DNA of 64,000 nt from FEN-1297 sp964498065 (GCA_964498065.1 CAZCFZ010000019.1:4910-68909), one strand, 5' to 3'; shown: positions 25,656 through 34,571, numbered from the stretch's first letter. The notes: generated from the sequence alone by a model not told the origin. Made by a program: numbers and translations.

Positions 25656-26069
25656 TTGAAATTAGAATTTAATTTCAACCAATCCGGTGTTATCCCTTAT
25701 CGTCGGGCAAATAATGAACTAGAAATCCTTCTGATTACTTCAATAAAAAAGAAGAAATGGGTAATTCCCAAAGGCTATATTGAATTCAACTTGAGTGCAT
25801 TTGAATCGGCCAAAAAAGAAGCATTGGAAGAGGCAGGAATTTTAGGGACAAATGAAACAATTGAACTCGGATCTTTTGTAAATCAAAAATCAATTGGAGT
25901 TTGTCATGTTGTAGTCTTTGCTATGGAAGTTATAAAAATATTGGATGATTACCCTGAAAAGGATAAAAGAAAAAGGAAATGGTTTAAGATTAAAGAAGCT
26001 TCAACGAACGTTAATATACCTTCTATTTCATCAATGATTTTATCTTTGGAATCGAAGTTGAAAAAATGA
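25656..26069 (+). CDS. Nudix hydrolase
   Basis: Protein of 137 residues. It opens with the FNQSGVIPYR and WVIPKGYIE pattern of diadenosine-polyphosphate-type Nudix enzymes (PKG before the box). The Nudix box is GYIEFNLSAFESAKKEALEE then AGI: the REUxEE core is kept as KEALEE, but the first glutamate of GX5E is replaced by leucine. The metal-binding core is therefore mostly present but not canonical. The start is TTG, chosen because no ATG precedes the conserved region. The substrate is probably a nucleoside diphosphate derivative. Confidence 0.8.
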   Translation: MKLEFNFNQSGVIPYRRANNELEILLITSIKKKKWVIPKGYIEFNLSAFESAKKEALEEAGILGTNETIELGSFVNQKSIGVCHVVVFAMEVIKILDDYPEKDKRKRKWFKIKEASTNVNIPSISSMILSLESKLKK

Positions 26070-26082
26070 ATCCAATTTATTC

Positions 26083-26706
26083 TTATTTTAATATTAAATT
26101 TACCGCCCTTTTAACAATATCGTAATCATATCCTCTAGCTATTAAAAACGAAATTAATTTTGATTGTATTTTTTCAGAACTTGTATTTCCTTTAAGTAAT
26201 GCTTTATATTTTTTCCCGGCTAGTTCCAAAGCATTATCAAACTGATTAGAATCTGAAAATTCTTCATTTATAATTCGGCCTATTATTTCCCGATTTATTC
26301 CTCTTTTAAAAAGTTCTGCTTCCGTTTTACGCTGTCCCCACAATTTATTTTTAATATTTTCTTCAGTGAAGGACTTTGCAAATTCATAATCGTTTAGATA
26401 TTTTGATTCCGTTAACTGTTTAATTACTTCATTAATTAAATTATCATTATAGTTCTTTTGTTTTAACTTTAACTTTAACTCGTAAGAAGAATGCAGTCTT
26501 CGTCCGAGAAGCCTGAACGCTTTTTGTTTAATGTAAAAAGTCTGGTTCTCTTCGATTAATAATGAAATGCGGCTTTCGGAAATTTCGTCACCTTTCCTTA
26601 AGCCGCTTTTAATAAATACTTCATAAGATAAAAAGAGTTTTTCGTTATTATCAAGGATAAGAGTAACATTTTTATTATCCTTCTTTACAATTCTTTCTAT
26701 CCTCAT
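26083..26706 (-). CDS. recX: RecX family regulatory protein
   Basis: Protein of 207 residues, helical throughout, with the three-helix RecX repeats: KAFRLLGRRLHSSYELKLKL, then YLNDYEFAKSFTEENIKNK with KLWGQRKTEAELFKRGI, and a last repeat ending LIARGYDYDIVKRAVNLIL. RecX binds RecA filaments and modulates their growth. It follows recA by 18 bases in the same operon, the standard arrangement. A short extension at the N-terminus (VTLILDNNEKLFLSYEVFI) resembles that of long RecX forms. Confidence 0.92.
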   Translation of the reverse strand: MRIERIVKKDNKNVTLILDNNEKLFLSYEVFIKSGLRKGDEISESRISLLIEENQTFYIKQKAFRLLGRRLHSSYELKLKLKQKNYNDNLINEVIKQLTESKYLNDYEFAKSFTEENIKNKLWGQRKTEAELFKRGINREIIGRIINEEFSDSNQFDNALELAGKKYKALLKGNTSSEKIQSKLISFLIARGYDYDIVKRAVNLILK

Positions 26707-26724
26707 AATTTAAAAGAGTTAAAA

Positions 26725-27780
26725 TTATTTGCCGCTCTTTTTCTCTTTACCTGCAGGTTTTTCTTCGGCTGCGGGCTTTTCATCTTTTATTAAACCTAAT
26801 TTTTGTTTTACTTCTTTCTCCAATTTTTTATATAACTCGGGAATTTCAACAAGTTTTTGACGGAACTGTTCTCTTCCCTGATATCTGTCCTCATCATAAG
26901 TAAACCAGGCCCCGCTTTTTTTAACAATTCCAAAATTTACCGCTAAATCCAATAAATCTCCTGTTTTACTAATACCTTCATTGTAAAGGATATCAAATTC
27001 AACTTCCTTAAAAGGAGGAGCAACTTTACTTTTTACTATTTTAACTCTTGTTCTATTTCCAATAACGTCCGAACCGTCTTTTATTGCAGCTATTCTTCTA
27101 ATATCCAAACGAAGAGAAGCATAAAATTTTAAAGCATTGCCGCCTGTCGTAGTTTCCGGATTTCCAAACATTACACCGATTTTACTTCTCAACTGGTTAA
27201 TAAAAATTACGGATGTTTTAGACTTGGAAATTGCACCGGTTAATTTTCTTAAAGCCTGAGACATAAGTCTGGCTTGAACAGCCATAGTTGCATCTCCCAT
27301 TTCACCTTCAATTTCAGACCTCGGCACAAGTGCAGCAACTGAATCGATAACGATAATATCCAATGCATTACTTCTAACCAGCGTATCCGTAATTTCCAAA
27401 GCTTGTTCACCGAAATCGGGCTGTGATAAAAGCAGATTAGCAGTATCAACACCAAGACGTTTGGCATAATTAACATCCAATGCATGCTCTGCATCTATAA
27501 ATGCGGCTAAGCCGCCGGCTTTTTGAGCTTCGGCGATAATGTGAAGACATAATGTGGTTTTTCCGCTTGACTCAGGTCCGTAAATTTCCGTAACTCTTCC
27601 TCTCGGAACACCGCCGATTCCGAGGGCATGATCTAATGAAAGCGCCCCGGTCGGGATTGCCTCAACATCGTTTATTACCCCGTCTCCCAATTTCATAATG
27701 GAGCCTTTCCCGTATGTCTTTTCAATACTGGAAATGGCATCTTCAATAATTTTTAATTTTTGTTCTCTATCGGAACTCAT
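26725..27780 (-). CDS. recA: recombinase RecA
   Basis: Protein of 351 residues. The P-loop GPESSGKT lies at 68-75, and the Walker B region IIVIDSVAALVPRSEIEGEM includes the MAW/loop L1 region. Loop L2 is in FINQLRSKIGVMFGNPETTTGG, and the C-terminal domain ends in a K/E/P-rich tail. RecA drives strand exchange and activates LexA cleavage. The gene sits in a long operon with thpR and cinA upstream and recX downstream, so basal transcription comes from upstream; only 12 bases separate it from thpR, leaving little room for a private SOS box. Confidence 0.98.
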   Translation of the reverse strand: MSSDREQKLKIIEDAISSIEKTYGKGSIMKLGDGVINDVEAIPTGALSLDHALGIGGVPRGRVTEIYGPESSGKTTLCLHIIAEAQKAGGLAAFIDAEHALDVNYAKRLGVDTANLLLSQPDFGEQALEITDTLVRSNALDIIVIDSVAALVPRSEIEGEMGDATMAVQARLMSQALRKLTGAISKSKTSVIFINQLRSKIGVMFGNPETTTGGNALKFYASLRLDIRRIAAIKDGSDVIGNRTRVKIVKSKVAPPFKEVEFDILYNEGISKTGDLLDLAVNFGIVKKSGAWFTYDEDRYQGREQFRQKLVEIPELYKKLEKEVKQKLGLIKDEKPAAEEKPAGKEKKSGK

Positions 27781-27792
27781 TGTACCTCCCTA

Positions 27793-28344
27793 TCATTTTA
27801 AATTATAAATTTTTAAATCTTTATACTTTGAACCTTCAGGCAGCAATTCACTTTTCATAAGTGAAATTTCATTCGCAGTAAAATTTATCTCCGGTAAAAT
27901 TGCCTTTTCAAAATTATTAACGAAATCTTTATCCTCATTACCCCTAAGTCTTTTTATAGTTAAATGAGGTTTAAATTTCCTATGTTCAGCAGGTATAGAA
28001 AAATTTTCTAATTCTTTATTCAATCTCTCAACTAAATTATAAATCTCGAAATCAATATCTAAACCCAGCCATAATATTTTGGGTTTACCGTCTCTATAAA
28101 AGAAACCAAATTTATTTAATGTGCAGTTAATTTTTTTATATTCTTCGATAAAAAGAATATGTCCGGCAATCGGCTGAATTAATTCATCTTTTACTTCGCC
28201 AATAAATTTTAATGTAAGATGAATTTTGTTTTTATCTTCCCATTTATATTTCTGAGGATTAGCAACAGAATTATTTCTAATTTTTATAATAGTTTCCCTA
28301 ATATCAAGCGGTATTTTTAAAGCAACAAAAAGCCTAGTCATCAA
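27793..28344 (-). CDS. thpR: RNA 2',3'-cyclic phosphodiesterase (LigT/ThpR family)
   Basis: Protein of 183 residues with both HxTx motifs of the 2H phosphoesterases: IHLTLKF with H42 and T44, and PHLTIKRLR with H127 and T129. They are 85 residues apart, as usual for the family. It hydrolyses 2',3'-cyclic phosphate ends of RNA. Its start overlaps the cinA end by 11 bases, and recA follows 12 bases later. The order cinA-thpR-recA is common in bacteria. Confidence 0.92.
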   Translation of the reverse strand: MMTRLFVALKIPLDIRETIIKIRNNSVANPQKYKWEDKNKIHLTLKFIGEVKDELIQPIAGHILFIEEYKKINCTLNKFGFFYRDGKPKILWLGLDIDFEIYNLVERLNKELENFSIPAEHRKFKPHLTIKRLRGNEDKDFVNNFEKAILPEINFTANEISLMKSELLPEGSKYKDLKIYNLK

Positions 28345-29590
28345 ACGGAATACCTAATAAATATCTTCTAAGCATATCCAGTGCAGCCTGTGCCGTTCTT
28401 TGTTTATTTAACAGCCTGTCATCACCAAAATTAAATTTTTTTGCTGTGCAGACTTTTTCATCACATAAGCCTATATAGACCAAACCGATAGGTTTATCTA
28501 TACTTGCTCCAGTCGGCCCCATAATTCCCGTAACAGCCAACCCTAAATCCGTTCCGCTGGTTGATTTTACTCCTTCTGCCATTTGACGCGATACTTCAAG
28601 GCTGACTGCTCCGTATTCCGAAATTGTATCTTCATTAACTCTTAAAATTTCTACTTTGGAAGCATTGCTATATGATATTATTCCGCGTTCAAAATACTTA
28701 CTGCTTCCGCTTATATTCGTCAGCATATGTGAAATTAAACCTCCGGTGCAGGATTCGGCGATTGCTAATGTTAATCCTCTTTCGCTAAGAAGTCTTCCGA
28801 CAACTTGCTCTAATGTTTCATTTTTCTTAGAATAAATATACCGGCCGATTTTGTTTCTTATTTTTTGCTCAATTTCCACTAATTTATTATTTGCTTTTTC
28901 TTCGTCTTCTTCCTTAACCGTTATTCGAATTTTAACACCAAATTGACTGGGAAGGAATGCTAATTTAGCATCTTTCAGCAATTCATTAATATCACCCAAT
29001 TTTTCATATAAAACAGATTCCGGAATACCGGTAGTTAAAAGCGTATCTCTCTTTTCTTTAAAACCAACCTCAGCTAATCTTTCTTTCAGTTCGGGAATTA
29101 CAAATGATTCCATCATTGATGCCATCTCATACGGAACCCCCGGCATTACTACGAATATTTTAGAATCTTTTTCAATCCACATCCCGGGAGCTGTGCCGTG
29201 TTCATTTCTAATAATTTTTGCTATTTTCGGCACCAGAGCCTGGTCTTCATTAATTTTTGTAATTTCTCTTCGTCTCTTAGATAAAAGATTTTTAATATCC
29301 TCAAGTACTTCTATATTTTGTACCAGTTCGGTATGAAAAAATTTAACAATACATTTTCTGGTTATGTCGTCATGAGTCGGTCCCAAACCGCCGGTAACAA
29401 TAACCAGATCATTTTCATCCATACATTCTTTAAATTCTTTTAGAATATCTTCTTCTTTATCGGCAACGACGGAACTTTTTTTAAGATTTATCTGAATATT
29501 GATTAGTTGTTCACCTATAAACGCTGCGTTTGTATTAATTGTTTGACCGATTAATATTTCATCGCCTATTGTTATTATATGAGCATTCAT
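28334..29590 (-). CDS. cinA: CinA family protein (NMN deamidase-related, competence/damage-inducible)
   Basis: Protein of 418 residues with two domains. Residues 1-170 form the molybdopterin-binding-like domain, with IGDEILIGQTINTNA and TGGLGPTHDDITRK, then PGVPYEMASM. Residues about 255-415 form the CinA C-terminal domain with LAIAESCTGGLISHMLTNIS and VTGIMGPTGAS, the site of nicotinamide mononucleotide deamidase activity in characterised members. The two-domain form may also act as ADP-ribose pyrophosphatase. It is upstream of thpR, recA and recX, in keeping with its known link to recA operons. Confidence 0.94.
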   Translation of the reverse strand: MNAHIITIGDEILIGQTINTNAAFIGEQLINIQINLKKSSVVADKEEDILKEFKECMDENDLVIVTGGLGPTHDDITRKCIVKFFHTELVQNIEVLEDIKNLLSKRRREITKINEDQALVPKIAKIIRNEHGTAPGMWIEKDSKIFVVMPGVPYEMASMMESFVIPELKERLAEVGFKEKRDTLLTTGIPESVLYEKLGDINELLKDAKLAFLPSQFGVKIRITVKEEDEEKANNKLVEIEQKIRNKIGRYIYSKKNETLEQVVGRLLSERGLTLAIAESCTGGLISHMLTNISGSSKYFERGIISYSNASKVEILRVNEDTISEYGAVSLEVSRQMAEGVKSTSGTDLGLAVTGIMGPTGASIDKPIGLVYIGLCDEKVCTAKKFNFGDDRLLNKQRTAQAALDMLRRYLLGIPFDD

Positions 29591-29602
29591 TATTAGCCAG
29601 TT

Positions 29603-30067
29603 TTACAATAAAGGTGAAAAAATAAAAGTTATAATTAAATGTACCGCTATCAACGAATATATTCCGGCAACTATATCGTCAATCATTATTCCCAATCCGC
29701 CGTTCAATCCTTCTAATTGCCTGGCAGGATAAGGCTTTATTATATCAAAGATTCGCCAAATTAAAAAAGCTATAAGTGAAAAAACAATTTTTTTCGGCAG
29801 GAATAAAAGAGTAATCCACATTCCCACAACTTCATCAATAGTACACTGCGCCGGATCTTTGCCGTACAGCTTTTCAAATTTTGTTCCCACATATATACCA
29901 TAAAAAATAAAGATAATTATAACAGGAATCAAAATAAAAGTCTTTTCAAAACCCGGGATATAATAAATTAATAATGCAGCCAAACTGCCGAATGAACCTG
30001 ATGCAAATGGGATATAGCCGGTATAAAAACCCGAGCCTAAAAGATTTTCAAAAAAATTAATTTTCAC
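29603..30067 (-). CDS. pgpA: phosphatidylglycerophosphatase A
   Basis: Membrane protein of 154 residues. It has the PgpA pattern: GSGFYTGYIPFASGSFGSL near the N-terminus, KDPAQCTIDEVVGMWITLLF in the middle with the catalytic acidic residues, and PYPARQLEGLNGGLGIMIDD followed by a final helix. It removes the phosphate from phosphatidylglycerophosphate. The gene overlaps pgsA by 11 bases, so the two consecutive steps of phosphatidylglycerol synthesis are translationally coupled. Confidence 0.93.
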   Translation of the reverse strand: MKINFFENLLGSGFYTGYIPFASGSFGSLAALLIYYIPGFEKTFILIPVIIIFIFYGIYVGTKFEKLYGKDPAQCTIDEVVGMWITLLFLPKKIVFSLIAFLIWRIFDIIKPYPARQLEGLNGGLGIMIDDIVAGIYSLIAVHLIITFIFSPLL

Positions 30068-30653
30068 GTTTAATAATATTTTTAATCAGATTTCGATTGT
30101 GATAAAGATAAGTAATTCCTGAATGAAAAGTAATTAAAGTAACAAAAAGCATAAAGTAATAAATAAAATTCGCATTCATCAATATATTGAAAATCTTTTC
30201 ATTTCCCGAATATATTTGAATAGTATTTTCACCAACATAGACAATTAACAAGTAATAAAGGAAAAGCATCTGTATGAAAGTTTTCCATTTTGCATAATAA
30301 CTTGTAGAAAAAGAATAGCCTTTATAGTCCGCATAAGTACGTAATCCGGTTATGGCAAAATCCCTAATAATAATTATGCTTACCATCCAAAGAGGAATTA
30401 TTTTTACAATCACAAAGCCAATAAATGCCGCCGATGTTAAGATTTTATCGGCAAGCGGATCCCAAAATTTTCCCCAGTTTGTAATATAATTAAATTTTCT
30501 AGCCAGCCAGCCGTCATACCAGTCTGTTAAGGCTGCAATTATATATATGATTATAGATATCTGTTTTAACAACGGATCCGGCGCTAAGAATAGTACCAAA
30601 AAAATAGGTGATAAAATAATCCTTAAAACGGTTAATTGATTTGGAAGAACCAT
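30057..30653 (-). CDS. pgsA: CDP-diacylglycerol-glycerol-3-phosphate 3-phosphatidyltransferase
   Basis: Membrane protein of 198 residues with the complete CDP-alcohol phosphatidyltransferase signature: DG-WL-AR, eight residues, G, three residues, D, three residues, D (DGWLARKFNYITNWGKFWDP then LADK, near 43-66). It begins with the expected NQLTVLRIILSPIFL helix and has about five membrane segments. It makes phosphatidylglycerophosphate. The next gene, pgpA, performs the following step. Confidence 0.95.
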   Translation of the reverse strand: MVLPNQLTVLRIILSPIFLVLFLAPDPLLKQISIIIYIIAALTDWYDGWLARKFNYITNWGKFWDPLADKILTSAAFIGFVIVKIIPLWMVSIIIIRDFAITGLRTYADYKGYSFSTSYYAKWKTFIQMLFLYYLLIVYVGENTIQIYSGNEKIFNILMNANFIYYFMLFVTLITFHSGITYLYHNRNLIKNIIKREN

Positions 30654-30671
30654 AAATTATATGCTTGATGT

Positions 30672-30965
30672 TTAATTATTTGCCAGAAATTCCAAATAAG
30701 TGAACTCATAAATTCCCGTATTATGACCATCTTTCCAAGTAATTCCGACCGCATAATTACCGATAATATTAAGATCTTTTATCAATAACTGATCGGATGT
30801 GTATAACGGGATATATGTATCGCTTTGATTTTCTCTGTATTCAACACAAGTAGCGCACGGACAAAGTCTTCTAAGCCTGCTCAAATTAATTATATTTACA
30901 GAGTGATCCTCCCATTTAATCATTAAGTCCGTATTATTTAGAACCTTAATCTGGACCGGTTTCAT
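30672..30965 (-). CDS. DUF971 domain protein
   Basis: Protein of 97 residues consisting of a single DUF971 domain (gamma-butyrobetaine hydroxylase N-terminal-like). It has an initial strand with IKWEDHS, the conserved LRRLCPCATCVEYR with three cysteines that can bind a metal, then IPLY, and finally GHNTGIYEFTYLEFL. The domain is often found beside or fused to Mrp/ApbC iron-sulfur carriers, so a role in Fe-S handling is possible. Here it sits between purC, whose stop it abuts, and pgsA, 18 bases away. Confidence 0.88.
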   Translation of the reverse strand: MKPVQIKVLNNTDLMIKWEDHSVNIINLSRLRRLCPCATCVEYRENQSDTYIPLYTSDQLLIKDLNIIGNYAVGITWKDGHNTGIYEFTYLEFLANN

Positions 30966-31862
30966 TTAAATTATTTTTTCTCCGGTCAATTTAAATAAGA
31001 CTTCCAAATATTTTTCACTCGTCTTTTCTATTATGTCCTCCGGTAAATGCGGAGGTGGCGGCTGCTTATTAAAATTAATTGAGAGCAAATAATCTCTTAC
31101 AAACTGTTTATCATAACTTTCCTGAGTTCTTCCCTTTTCATATTTATCTTTAGGCCAAAATCTGGAAGAATCCGGTGTTAATAATTCGTCAACAAGAATT
31201 ACTTCATTCTTATAAAACCCGAACTCCATTTTTGTATCTGCAATAATTATCCCTTTATTCAGCGCAAAATCAGAAGCTGATTTATAAACACCTATTGTTG
31301 CCTTACTTATTTTATTTACGGTTTTACTATCGGTTATTTTTTCGGCTTCGTTTACTGAAATATTTTCGTCATGCAAACCTATCTCAGCTTTTGTTGAAGG
31401 TGTAAATAACGGCTCCGGAAATTGTTCGGACTCAACCAGGCCTTTGGGTAAACTGATTCCCGAAATTTTGCCGCTCTTTTTATAATCATTCCAGCCTGAA
31501 CCGGTAATATATCCGCGAACGATACATTCTATCGGTATTACTTCGGCTTTCCTAACAAGCATTGATCTTCCTTTAAGATCTTCAGAATATTCCGAGCACT
31601 CTTTGGGAAAATCTTGAATGTTGGTACTGACTAAATGATTACTAATGATATTTTTTGAAAAATTAAACCAGAATTCGGATATTTTAGTGAGAACCTGGCC
31701 TTTATATGGAATACCTTGCGACATGATTACATCAAATGCAGAAAGCCTGTCTGTTGAAACTATTAAAAAATACTCACCTACGTCATAAATATCTCTAACC
31801 TTCCCTCTTTTAACTAGTTTAAGATTTGGAAAATCTGTCTTCAGAACTATATTCGGTTTCAT
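30966..31862 (-). CDS. purC: phosphoribosylaminoimidazole-succinocarboxamide synthase
   Basis: Protein of 298 residues, the longer (yeast-like) form. It contains VKRGKVRDIYD near 17-27, STDRLSAFDVIMSQGIPYKG, the conserved PIECIVRGYITGSGW and FTPSTKAEIGLHDENIS, and DELLTPDSSRFWP near 225. It joins CAIR and aspartate in purine synthesis. It appears to head the long housekeeping operon running leftward to recX. Confidence 0.96.
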   Translation of the reverse strand: MKPNIVLKTDFPNLKLVKRGKVRDIYDVGEYFLIVSTDRLSAFDVIMSQGIPYKGQVLTKISEFWFNFSKNIISNHLVSTNIQDFPKECSEYSEDLKGRSMLVRKAEVIPIECIVRGYITGSGWNDYKKSGKISGISLPKGLVESEQFPEPLFTPSTKAEIGLHDENISVNEAEKITDSKTVNKISKATIGVYKSASDFALNKGIIIADTKMEFGFYKNEVILVDELLTPDSSRFWPKDKYEKGRTQESYDKQFVRDYLLSINFNKQPPPPHLPEDIIEKTSEKYLEVLFKLTGEKII

Positions 31863-32092
31863 AATTTTAAGCTTTTATTTTATTGAAAAGTATAGTTGTA
31901 AATATAAAGAGTGATAACTGTTAATTCAAAGAGTATAAAAAAAAATTAAGATAATATAGGATGGAAACCACAAATGATAATTTATTTTTGAATATACAGA
32001 ATAAGATTATTGAAATATCATTGACTTCTAATAACTCTAAAAACTATTATTTTAAACTTAAAATGAGACTTCTAAGTATCAAGTTGTCTTTC

Positions 32093-33430
32093 TTAAATAT
32101 TTTCACAATTAGTAATCAAGTCTACGTTTGCAATATCGTTTAATTTCTGCAATATTGTATTGTCGGTAAAATCTTTCATTTCCATTGAAAATTTGATCTG
32201 TTCGGATAAAGCTATCGGCTTTTCGGAAGATGAAGAATGTTTATTTATTATTTCCGCCATTTCTTCAGATGAATCGGTGAGCTCATTTAGATGCGATATC
32301 TCGATTGTAACCAAACTTTTCTGTTGTATTATTTTTGATTTTTCATCATCTATTTTTTTAATTACACAGCTGGTAGTATTCCCGATAAGTTTAATAATTT
32401 TTTCAATATCTAATGTAGCGTTTCTTGTTCTGTCGGCTAACCTTTTCACTTCATCGGCAACTACTGCAAATCCGTTTCCATCTGAGCCGGCTCTTGCGGC
32501 TTCTATAGAAGCATTTAATGATAACATATTTATTTGAACGGTAATATCGTTTATTGTATCTACTATATCGGTCATTTTTTCAAAATCTTTACCAAGGTTT
32601 TTTATCGAATCAAATACTTCTTCAATAAATGTCGTAATACTTCCAAAACTTTCAACGATTTTATTTATTACTTCCTTATTCTTCTGTACATTGTTTAAAA
32701 TATTCTTAGAAATACCGTTTGCGGTTTGGGCATATTTGGTATTCTCATGAAGAAAATCGGTTAAATTCTTCAATTGATCCATTATAGCGCTGTTCTCATT
32801 TTTCTGATCAGCGATAGTTTGTTTTAATTCTTTAGTCTTTGTTTCTATTTCACTTTTAATTCTGATGATAATTTCTTGATCGGCTTCAAAATTATTTTGA
32901 TGCGTTTCATCCGGATTATTAATTTTTTCTAATATTTCAGCAGGATTTTTAGGTAAGTTAACCGGATCATCTTTTTTACATGATTCATCATTCAAATTTA
33001 AAAAATTCGACAGATTTAAAATTTCAAAATCAATTTCACTTAAAAATTCTGAAACTGATTTGATTAACCTATTTAAAGATTCCAAACTAATATTGTTTTT
33101 ATTAACTTCATCAGTAAATCGAACACCGTAAGTTTTTAAACGTTTTATATTTGTGTATAATTCATCCCTAAGTGCCCCGACCTCACTTTCATTAATATCG
33201 TAATCAATCCCGTTTTGCTGAATATCTTTAATAACAGAAAAACAAATTTGTTTCAATTTTCTGTTTTCCTCAAATAGAGAAGAAAATATTTTATCCGGTT
33301 CGGTTAAGGGGACTTTAGAAGAATTCAGTTTATTAAAATTATCAATTATTCTCTTTTTAACTTTTATTTGATAATCTAAATTTTTTAGGATTATTATACC
33401 AGTTACAAATAATGTAAGTCCAAAGAACAA
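32093..33430 (-). CDS. methyl-accepting chemotaxis-like protein (5' end interrupted)
   Basis: The open part is 445 residues from a TTG: a membrane helix (FFGLTLFVTGIIIL), a helical region with no recognised sensor domain, and a C-terminal MCP signalling domain with IEAARAGSDGNGFAVVADEV and KRLADRTRNA, the CheA/CheW-contacting tip. There is no ribosome site before this TTG. The same frame continues upstream through a TAG (33439-33437) to an ATG at 33508 that has a good AAGGA site. The true gene therefore probably starts at 33508 and is broken by one nonsense codon, or a base was miscalled. No che genes are nearby. Confidence 0.75.
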   Translation of the reverse strand: MFFGLTLFVTGIIILKNLDYQIKVKKRIIDNFNKLNSSKVPLTEPDKIFSSLFEENRKLKQICFSVIKDIQQNGIDYDINESEVGALRDELYTNIKRLKTYGVRFTDEVNKNNISLESLNRLIKSVSEFLSEIDFEILNLSNFLNLNDESCKKDDPVNLPKNPAEILEKINNPDETHQNNFEADQEIIIRIKSEIETKTKELKQTIADQKNENSAIMDQLKNLTDFLHENTKYAQTANGISKNILNNVQKNKEVINKIVESFGSITTFIEEVFDSIKNLGKDFEKMTDIVDTINDITVQINMLSLNASIEAARAGSDGNGFAVVADEVKRLADRTRNATLDIEKIIKLIGNTTSCVIKKIDDEKSKIIQQKSLVTIEISHLNELTDSSEEMAEIINKHSSSSEKPIALSEQIKFSMEMKDFTDNTILQKLNDIANVDLITNCENI

Positions 33431-33436
33431 TGTCAG

Positions 33437-33508
33437 CTATACATTATTAAAAAGTAATAATGATAGAATGCATCCCCCAAACGAAACGGATAGTATATAT
33501 TTATGCAT
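33437..33508 (-). pseudogene. N-terminal fragment of the MCP-like gene, cut off by an in-frame TAG
   Basis: From the ATG at 33508 the frame reads MHKYILSVSFGGCILSLLLF then NNV and a TAG at 33439-33437, and then continues in phase into LTLFFGLTLFVTG of the MCP-like gene. The ATG has AAGGA about 7 bases upstream. The fragment is a membrane helix that would pair with the helix after the stop as a hairpin anchor. Confidence 0.6.
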
Positions 33509-33827
33509 ATACAATCCTTAATTGAACTTTTAAAACACACTTTCTGAATTTAAAAATAGCCCGTACATTTTATCCGGGCCGGGAATATGATTTTTAAGCC
33601 AATCTTTTAAGAAACCATTCCACTGAATAAGCGCATATAACTCCGTTTATTAAATTCTATAAATACTATCGAAGGCAATTATAATAAGTTTAATGCAAAG
33701 TGGTTATCCGGCTAATATTTAAATAGCAATTTCGAATAATCAGCATTAAAATAATCCGATAACACTTACTTATAAGAAGGAATTAAATTGAAATTAAAAA
33801 TTAATTTGATGAGATAGCATGACAAGT
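33509..33827. other. 319-base intergenic region
   Basis: No credible gene. It contains a possible minus-strand terminator at 33552-33579 and otherwise AT-rich sequence. The AAGGA at 33511-33516 on the minus strand belongs to the interrupted MCP-like gene. Confidence 0.5.
33552..33579 (-). terminator. possible weak terminator
   Basis: On the minus strand GCCCG (33579-33575 side) pairs with CGGGC (33563-33559) around an 11-base loop and is followed by TATTTTTA. The stem has only five pairs. It lies between the STAS gene and the interrupted MCP-like gene. Confidence 0.4.
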
Positions 33828-34241
33828 TTAAATGCTGAAAAGGATTTTAGTTTCCGGTAATTCTTCAAGAATTTTTTCTTCCTTAAACGGTGTAACAAAT
33901 ACTTTTTTATAACTTTCAACCGCTTCATGATGCGAATAATATGTATCAAAAACACTAAGGGATTTTACAACATGGTTTTCCAAATTATACCCGTTTTTAG
34001 GTAGTACAATTTTTAAATTACCGCCTAAAATTATTAATTTTTTTAACGAAGAAATTAGAACACTTAAAAATACCGGATCAATATAAATACATTCGGACAA
34101 ATCAATTATAACTTTTTTAAATTCTTTTTCAATTTCCCAGTTCAAAACTTGTTTTAATCTTTCCGCTTCTAAAAAAGTGGCTCTTTTAAGCTTTATTTGA
34201 ACTGAGAATATATCATCCCAATATTGTTTATTAAATTCCAT
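33828..34241 (-). CDS. STAS-domain protein (anti-anti-sigma-like)
   Basis: Protein of 137 residues with a STAS fold pattern: the strand KKVIIDLSECIYIDPVFLSV near 42-61, then LISSLKKLIILGGNLKIVLP and FDTYYSHHEAVESYKK. In signalling STAS proteins of the SpoIIAA/RsbV class this place holds D-S/T-S-G-L with the phosphorylated serine; here it is D-P-V-F-L, so the usual phosphorylation site is missing. It may be a constitutive or structural variant. It is upstream of the MCP-like gene on the same strand but separated by about 320 bases. Confidence 0.75.
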   Translation of the reverse strand: MEFNKQYWDDIFSVQIKLKRATFLEAERLKQVLNWEIEKEFKKVIIDLSECIYIDPVFLSVLISSLKKLIILGGNLKIVLPKNGYNLENHVVKSLSVFDTYYSHHEAVESYKKVFVTPFKEEKILEELPETKILFSI

Positions 34242-34571
34242 AAAATATAAAAGAATTATAAAAGGTTTTTTTACTCTTAATTTGGCTCAATTATTATACC
34301 ATTTTAGCCTTCATTTTTTTTATAAAATGTTTATAATAAATCTGAATGTTAAAGAATTAGAGTAAATTTTACTCAACAAAAGAGTAAAAATTACTTATTT
34401 ATAACATACTAACAGCTAACAATCTTAACTAATTGAATATATCTATTTTCAAAAATATTTAATAAATTTTGCAACCTCGGTGTTAAATTCAGTGACCCGA
34501 TGTATTAATAAGTAATGTACGAACTTAATATTAATTAACTCTAGGTTTAACAATGCTAAGGAACAGTTATA
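34242..34571. other. 330-base divergent intergenic region with paired near-palindromes
   Basis: No gene. It contains AGTAAATTTTACT (34361-34373) and AGTAAAAATTACT (34383-34395), their starts 22 bases apart, between the STAS gene (minus) and the methyltransferase gene (plus). The same motif pair occurs at 13352-13394. Confidence 0.5.
34361..34395. promoter_or_regulatory. possible two-site operator (AGTAAATTTTACT pair)
   Basis: Two 13-base near-palindromes start 22 bases apart, about two helical turns. They lie about 120 bases upstream of the STAS gene and about 180 bases upstream of the methyltransferase gene. A second pair of the same motif lies at 13352-13394. Confidence 0.35.

Noticed and set aside
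31961..32143. 60-codon plus-strand ORF between purC and the MCP-like gene
   Set aside because: Overlaps the end of the MCP-like gene on the other strand, low-complexity N/I/K/L composition, no ribosome site.
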